This document shows, piece after piece, positions 59,661 through 64,000 of a DNA stretch of 64,000 nt. Each line of letters starts with the position of its first letter. Within the stretch, counting starts at the first letter, position 1. Source of the DNA: Bacteroides caecigallinarum (GTDB taxonomy: Bacteria > Bacteroidota > Bacteroidia > Bacteroidales > Bacteroidaceae). The stretch is taken from positions 1 through 64,000 of the forward strand of contig NZ_JADYTJ010000009.1 of NCBI RefSeq assembly GCF_021531075.1, read 5' to 3'. The notes below the pieces were generated by a model. The model was not told the origin of the DNA. It saw nothing but the letters and a program-made list of their open reading frames with translations, and did not search any database. The position numbers and the translations under genes are program-made.

Positions 59661-60650
59661 ATGATGACATTTGAAAAAGTAAACTGGGGATTCATAGGAT
59701 GCGGTGAAGTAACAGAAAAAAAAAGCGGACCTGCATTCAATATGGTAGAAGGCTCTAAGGTTGTAGCTGTAATGAGCCGCGATGAAGAAAAAGTGAAATC
59801 GTATGCCCAAAGACACAATATACCTAAATGGTATACTGATGCCCAGGAGCTTATAGGAGACGAAGAAGTTAATGCTATTTACATAGCCACACCGCCATCA
59901 TCGCATGCCACATTTGCAATTATGGCCATGAAAGCGGGCAAACCGGTATATATAGAAAAACCTATGGCAGCATCTTATGAAGACTGCGCCAGAATAAACC
60001 GTATATCAAAAGAAACCGGAATTCCTTGTTTCGTTGCTTATTACAGAAGATATCTGCCATATTTCCAGAAGGTAAAAGAACTTGTCGCATCAGGAGAAAT
60101 AGGCAATGTAATAAACGTACAAATAAGATTCGCCCAGCCTCCTAGAGCTCTAGACTATAATACAAAAAACCTACCTTGGAGAGTACAACCTGTAATATCA
60201 GGAGGAGGATATTTTTACGACCTTGCCCCCCATCAGCTGGATTTACTTCAAGATATGTTTGGGTGTATACTTGAAGCTGAAGGATATAAAAGCAATCGTG
60301 GAGGACTTTATGAGGCGGAAGATACAATCAGCGCATGCTTTAAGTTTGACTCCGGACTTCCCGGTTCTGGATCGTGGTGCTTTGTAGCACATGAATCCGC
60401 CAAAGAAGACAGAATAGAAATAATAGGTGACAAAGGTATGATATGTTTCTCTATATTCACCTATGACCCTATTGCATTGCACACAGAAAGAGGACGTGAA
60501 GAAATCCTTCCACAAAATCCACCACACGTGCAGTTGCCATTAATTAAGGCTGTAGTAGAACATCTTCAGGGCAAAAGTATATGTACTTGCGACGGAATAA
60601 GTGCTACTCCAACAAACTGGGTAATGGACCGTATATTAAACAAACTGTAG
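59661..60650 (+). CDS. Gfo/Idh/MocA family oxidoreductase
   Basis: A 329-residue NAD(P)-dependent oxidoreductase. The Rossmann start VNWGFIGCGEVTEKKSGPAF is followed by AIYIATPPSSHATF and the signature Glu-Lys-Pro in VYIEKPMAA near residue 97. The C-terminal alpha/beta domain contains SGGGYFYDLAPHQLDLL with the family His. The start at 59661 (MMTFEKVN) is preferred: an earlier in-frame start would overlap the solute-binding gene by about 100 bases. Substrate is likely a sugar or inositol derivative but cannot be specified. Confidence 0.9.
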   Translation: MMTFEKVNWGFIGCGEVTEKKSGPAFNMVEGSKVVAVMSRDEEKVKSYAQRHNIPKWYTDAQELIGDEEVNAIYIATPPSSHATFAIMAMKAGKPVYIEKPMAASYEDCARINRISKETGIPCFVAYYRRYLPYFQKVKELVASGEIGNVINVQIRFAQPPRALDYNTKNLPWRVQPVISGGGYFYDLAPHQLDLLQDMFGCILEAEGYKSNRGGLYEAEDTISACFKFDSGLPGSGSWCFVAHESAKEDRIEIIGDKGMICFSIFTYDPIALHTERGREEILPQNPPHVQLPLIKAVVEHLQGKSICTCDGISATPTNWVMDRILNKL

Positions 60651-60657
60651 AAAACAT

Positions 60658-61788
60658 ATGTCGGCACGTATAAATATTCTGATTCTAACATTCATATTTC
60701 TTTCTGCCGGAATATTTGCCAAAGAAAGGAAAGAAAAATATGTGCCGACATATTTACACTATCAATATGACTCAATAACGACAAACAGACAGTTCAAAAA
60801 CAAGTTTATCAATAACTCTGTAAAACTTTTCAATAAGGCCTTTGATTGGTTTAACAAAACAGATACTTCTTATGTATTACCAGACAAATATAATCTGACA
60901 CTGAAACTTGAACAAAGTACATGGTTTGAACATTATCACCTGAGAAGTAACAGCGATGATGGTAATCAAATATTAGGTTTTGCCCCTAGAGCAAACACAA
61001 AGCTAGGACTTTATTTGGGATGGAGATGGTTAGTTTTTGGATATTCATTCGACCTGAGTAGTCTGCTTAAAAAAACAAGAGAGAAACCCCGTACTGAAAT
61101 TGTATTCAACTTATATAGTGCAAAATTCGGTATGGATTTATATTATAGAAAAACCGGCAGTGACTTCAGAATAACAAAATGCAAAAATTTTGATCTCTCA
61201 GAAGATTATATAGGTACTGATTTCAATGGCTTCAACAGCAACATCAGAGGACTAAATGCATATTACATCTTCAAAAGTGATAAATATTCCTACCCTGTGG
61301 CGTATAGCCAATCTACCAATCAGATAAGAAGCTGTGGTTCGCCAATGGTAGGATTTGCATATTCTCAGCACGAAATAACCTTCGACAAGAATAAACTTCC
61401 GCAAGAAATCCAAGCGCAAATAAGACCCTCTCTAAATTTCAGAAGTCTCAGCTATACTGATTATAATCTCAGCATAGGATATGGATATAATTGGGTATTT
61501 GCAAAAAACTGTCTACTTAATTTATCTTTACTTCCTGCTATAGGTTACAAAAAGGCCAGAATAAACGACTTGCCTACAACCCCAGACTCCAATTGGACAC
61601 AATGGGTAAAAGATATTAATTTCGACCTTATAACACGGGCCGGAATAACATGGAACAACGGTAAATATTACGTTGGAGCAACACTTATACTCCATACTTA
61701 TGACTACCGTAAAGGAAACCTGTCAATGACAAATTCCTTTGGAAGTTTAAAAGTGTATGCCGGGTTTAATTTCTGGAAAAGAAAATGA
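60658..61788 (+). CDS. DUF4421 outer-membrane protein
   Basis: A 376-residue exported protein with signal peptide ending LSAGIFA. The mature part contains LKLEQSTWFEHYHLR and FAPRANTKLGLYLGWRWLVFGYSFDL, typical of DUF4421, and ends in a barrel-like KVYAGFNFWKRK. It starts 7 bases after the oxidoreductase stop codon and so shares its transcript. It converges on a lipoprotein gene with 4 bases between stop codons and no terminator that I can see. Function unknown. Confidence 0.82.
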   Translation: MSARINILILTFIFLSAGIFAKERKEKYVPTYLHYQYDSITTNRQFKNKFINNSVKLFNKAFDWFNKTDTSYVLPDKYNLTLKLEQSTWFEHYHLRSNSDDGNQILGFAPRANTKLGLYLGWRWLVFGYSFDLSSLLKKTREKPRTEIVFNLYSAKFGMDLYYRKTGSDFRITKCKNFDLSEDYIGTDFNGFNSNIRGLNAYYIFKSDKYSYPVAYSQSTNQIRSCGSPMVGFAYSQHEITFDKNKLPQEIQAQIRPSLNFRSLSYTDYNLSIGYGYNWVFAKNCLLNLSLLPAIGYKKARINDLPTTPDSNWTQWVKDINFDLITRAGITWNNGKYYVGATLILHTYDYRKGNLSMTNSFGSLKVYAGFNFWKRK

Positions 61789-61792
61789 TACT

Positions 61793-62608
61793 CTATTTTA
61801 TACTTTTATAATTGACCAGATATCTGTCATCATCCACTCCATCAACATCAAATACATTTGCTATGAAAAATACTCCCCAAGGGCTATTACCTTTACCTAC
61901 AATTATAATATCATTCGACTGTATATTATTTACATAAGCATTCTTCTTCGATGAATTATAAACACTGGAAACTGACTTGGAAGTAGCATTAACATAGTCA
62001 AATGAATTTACTTTTACAAAATCAACATCTGTATTCGTTTTCCACGTCAAATCCAAAGCTTCATTATTATCAGACACTACATAATCGTAAATGTCTATTT
62101 TTGCTGAATCTGCAAGCAAAGAATTGAATGTAGAAGAGGGATCTAACAAAGAAAAAGCATTTTCTTTATTGGATTTTCCACTGTATACTACAAGACCTGA
62201 TTTTTCTTTCAATGTAATATCCGGATTTACCACTGTTACATTATAGGCCACTTCCTGTTCAGCTCCCTGACAATCAACTGCCCTCAATGATAAACGTACC
62301 TTTACCGAATCTTCAGTAAAAACAGGAATATCGTATTCATAATCAAGTCTAACATTCTTTTTATTGAGAACAGTATCAAATAACTGCTGAGTCCCATATT
62401 CTTTATCAAATGATGTCATAGTTATGTTCTCCAGATACTCATTTTCTGTAGAACACACTATCCTAAAAATATTCTTCGTGTCGGAACTGACGTATTTCAA
62501 TTCACCTATATTCTCAACATATAGAAAAACGGTAGTATTTTCCTCTGAACAAGAAAAGAATAAAGATAATAAAGATATAAGACCCAAGTATTTCAGTTTC
62601 ATAATCAT
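61793..62608 (-). CDS. Hypothetical lipoprotein
   Basis: A 271-residue lipoprotein; the signal LKYLGLISLLSLFFSC ends at Cys20. The mature part is polar and beta-rich with no motif I recognise; it may consist of Ig-like domains (YVENIGELKYVSSDTKN, VDCQGAEQEVAYNVTVVNPD). Two ATGs (62608 and 62602) are equally plausible. It lies downstream of another lipoprotein and a barrel protein on the same strand, which suggests an envelope cluster. Confidence 0.75.
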   Translation of the reverse strand: MIMKLKYLGLISLLSLFFSCSEENTTVFLYVENIGELKYVSSDTKNIFRIVCSTENEYLENITMTSFDKEYGTQQLFDTVLNKKNVRLDYEYDIPVFTEDSVKVRLSLRAVDCQGAEQEVAYNVTVVNPDITLKEKSGLVVYSGKSNKENAFSLLDPSSTFNSLLADSAKIDIYDYVVSDNNEALDLTWKTNTDVDFVKVNSFDYVNATSKSVSSVYNSSKKNAYVNNIQSNDIIIVGKGNSPWGVFFIANVFDVDGVDDDRYLVNYKSIK

Positions 62609-62626
62609 TTCTTTAAAAGAACAAAC

Positions 62627-62653
62627 AGACTATGGCCATAATGACCATAGTCT
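62627..62653 (-). terminator. Hairpin between two lipoprotein genes
   Basis: Perfect 9-base arms AGACTATGG / CCATAGTCT with a 9-base loop. On the minus strand it is followed by GTTTGTTC, a weak T-rich tail, so termination is possible but not certain. Confidence 0.6.
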
Positions 62654-62677
62654 TATTAATTAAAAACGAATTGTGTA

Positions 62678-63109
62678 TTAGTCTTTGAATTTATAGGCAC
62701 GGATTTTTGCCACCTGGTTGACTTCTCTTCCCAAAAAGAGACGGTCAGCTTCTGTTTTTCTGTATACAGGAATGAAATAAGTAGCTTCCGGAAAATCCTC
62801 TAATGCTTTATAAGCAGCTTTTTTCAGTTTTCCATTCAGCAATCCACTCATATAACTATCAAATGTGGTCGTTTTGCTTTCCATATAGCTATAATCCTCA
62901 CCATTAACCTTATCTATAACAGAAATAAAGCCTAAATAAGTGCTATAAGAAACGCTTATTTCTGTTTCTCCTAGATATTCCAAATCTTCCATTCCTACAT
63001 TCAAACGTACATCATCCGGTCTGAAAACAGATGATTTAGTTATACTTCCGCATGATGTAATGAAAGTCATAACTATCAATATAATAAAAGTATTTATTCT
63101 GGTCATCAT
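62678..63109 (-). CDS. Hypothetical lipoprotein
   Basis: A 143-residue lipoprotein with signal MMTRINTFIILIVMTFITSC (Cys20). The mature sequence (GSITKSSVFRPDDVRLNVGMEDLEYLGE in part) and the closing VNQVAKIRAYKFKD recall small Bacteroidetes lipoproteins of the DUF6567 type; this is a loose resemblance. It starts 17 bases after the barrel-protein stop codon and is probably co-transcribed with it. Confidence 0.72.
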   Translation of the reverse strand: MMTRINTFIILIVMTFITSCGSITKSSVFRPDDVRLNVGMEDLEYLGETEISVSYSTYLGFISVIDKVNGEDYSYMESKTTTFDSYMSGLLNGKLKKAAYKALEDFPEATYFIPVYRKTEADRLFLGREVNQVAKIRAYKFKD

Positions 63110-63126
63110 TTATAATCCTCCCTTAT

Positions 63127-63891
63127 TTATTTGAAATAATATGTAAGAGTAAAACGTACCTGACTACCGATGTCTGCCTTATTGACTTTCAAACCGTCAT
63201 AATACATCAAATCGTCTCCCTCAAGGGCTGTAGTATATTTTACTTGTGCATCACCTTCACCTTCTTTAATTTCATGTTTGTATTTGTCTCCGGAATGAAG
63301 CATTGTAGATAGCCCGTATTCCACTCCAATAGCCAATGGGAGATTAGCAATATAAGCCTGAAGACCAATAAATGCTCCTATTCCTATATCAAATGTCGTT
63401 TTACTAACATTGTTATAACCATTATCCCCAAAATCATTAAACTGTCCGTATCTAGACCATCCTATAGGCAATTCACCACCAACGTATACATCCAAAAGAT
63501 TATTAGTTGAAAAATGATACGCCACTCCAGGATAAAGATAATTTCTGGACTCTAGGGTTTTGCTTTTGCCAGTTAAATCTTCTTCCTCACCTTCTATCTC
63601 TGTTTTAATAGAATTTCTTGTTTTCCAAAATTCCATACCTAAGCGTAATTCCATCTGATCAGTATACATATACTTGAAGTTTATAAGAGGAAGTGTTGTA
63701 AATTCCAAATCCTTATCAACAAGGTTTTTGAACATATTGGTTGTTCCGCCAAAATACAACCCGTAATCACCGGCCTGTGCCCTATTGCCAGTCTTAATTA
63801 CTTTTGAAGTTGACTTGCCGGTTGTAATTTGCGCATTTGTAATAGAAATCAGACCCATGCATAAGGCCATAAGCAAAAACACTTTTTTCAT
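63127..63891 (-). CDS. Outer-membrane beta-barrel protein
   Basis: A 254-residue exported protein with signal MKKVFLLMALCMGLI ending at SITNAQ. The mature protein has regularly spaced amphipathic strands (DYGLYFGGTTNMF, YLYPGVAYHFSTNN, LPLAIGVEYGLSTM) and a C-terminal aromatic VRFTLTYYFK, which together indicate an 8- to 10-strand barrel. A -7 box TATTTTTG on the minus strand at 63946-63953 precedes it. It heads a likely operon with the lipoprotein gene downstream. Confidence 0.82.
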   Translation of the reverse strand: MKKVFLLMALCMGLISITNAQITTGKSTSKVIKTGNRAQAGDYGLYFGGTTNMFKNLVDKDLEFTTLPLINFKYMYTDQMELRLGMEFWKTRNSIKTEIEGEEEDLTGKSKTLESRNYLYPGVAYHFSTNNLLDVYVGGELPIGWSRYGQFNDFGDNGYNNVSKTTFDIGIGAFIGLQAYIANLPLAIGVEYGLSTMLHSGDKYKHEIKEGEGDAQVKYTTALEGDDLMYYDGLKVNKADIGSQVRFTLTYYFK

Positions 63892-63945
63892 AACTTTACA
63901 ATTTAAAATTAAATATTAAAGTAATAACACACTCTGTTTGTAAAG

Positions 63946-63953
63946 CAAAAATA
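63946..63953 (-). promoter_or_regulatory. Promoter -7 box of the barrel/lipoprotein operon
   Basis: TATTTTTG on the minus strand, 55 bases before the ATG at 63891. The rest of the window to 64000 is AT-rich with no gene that I can see. Confidence 0.5.
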
Positions 63954-64000
63954 TTAGATTACTTAATTAAAAGCAACGAGAAAAAAGTTAAAAATATTCA

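Overview
The window reads as chromosome of a gut-type Bacteroidales bacterium, most like Bacteroides, Phocaeicola or a close relative. This is inference from several signs. Promoters follow the Bacteroides pattern (TTTG, about 19 bases, TAnnTTTG), seen best before the tRNA-Lys, nfn-like, phospholipase D-like and porin genes. The sequence is AT-rich. Lipoproteins are frequent. Bacteroidetes-restricted families occur (GldH, DUF6452/DUF6048, DUF4421, putative porin), as does the metF-holB-ricT-gldH order. I see no phage, plasmid, intact insertion sequence or CRISPR array. The region is core chromosome, and the unusual material is mostly in small genes and in intergenic DNA.

Layout. 0-5 kb: iron-type alcohol dehydrogenase, a GNAT-amidohydrolase fusion, a hotdog thioesterase and metY with an operator-like inverted repeat over its promoter. 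5-8.9 kb: two small envelope proteins, a 54-residue rubredoxin, a sirtuin without its zinc cysteines, and two FKBP isomerases. 8.9-17.3 kb: an Na/Pi symporter, a TGS-domain nucleoside kinase, hisS, a zinc membrane peptidase, an unassigned ATP-grasp protein and an AAA ATPase. 17.4-25 kb: pyruvate:ferredoxin oxidoreductase, tRNA-Lys, an AI-2E family permease, rsmI, a coiled-coil lipoprotein, then a stable-RNA operon of SRP RNA plus three identical tRNA-Thr genes. 25-35 kb: a membrane protein, glycosyltransferase, DUF6452, DUF6048, mntP and apbE run, then a phospholipase D-like gene, metF, holB, ricT and gldH. 35-41.6 kb (minus strand): the rod-shape operon mreB-mreC-mreD-mrdA-rodA behind a stand-alone PurH cyclohydrolase domain. 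42-50.7 kb: a PiT phosphate transporter, a BASS-type transporter, class I fumarase, hflX, a small membrane protein, and a GNAT-queH pair. 50.8-56.6 kb: a fused NfnAB-type transhydrogenase divergent from a 2-oxoacid:ferredoxin oxidoreductase operon. 56.7-64 kb: outer-membrane and periplasmic proteins.

How the parts fit. Much of the metabolic content concerns anaerobic ferredoxin economy: pyruvate and another 2-oxoacid are oxidised to acyl-CoA with ferredoxin reduction, and NfnAB links reduced ferredoxin to NAD(P)H. Rubredoxin, oxygen-labile fumarase and ApbE fit the same lifestyle. The two phosphate transporters, 32 kb apart, both carry PhoU-like C-terminal domains and share 11-base direct repeats upstream that look like a Pho box.

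The most unusual DNA is intergenic. Two 92-bp arrays each hold four 18-bp quasi-palindromes spaced exactly 22 bp apart. A second palindrome family, also with 22-bp spacing, occurs twice. Tandem octamers (GTTGACNN, four units) lie in inverted orientation on both sides of fumarase. A 27-base motif shared by the tRNA-Lys and SRP/tRNA-Thr promoters extends into the transcribed region. A 56-residue two-helix membrane protein inside the oxidoreductase operon is the best candidate for an undescribed protein component.
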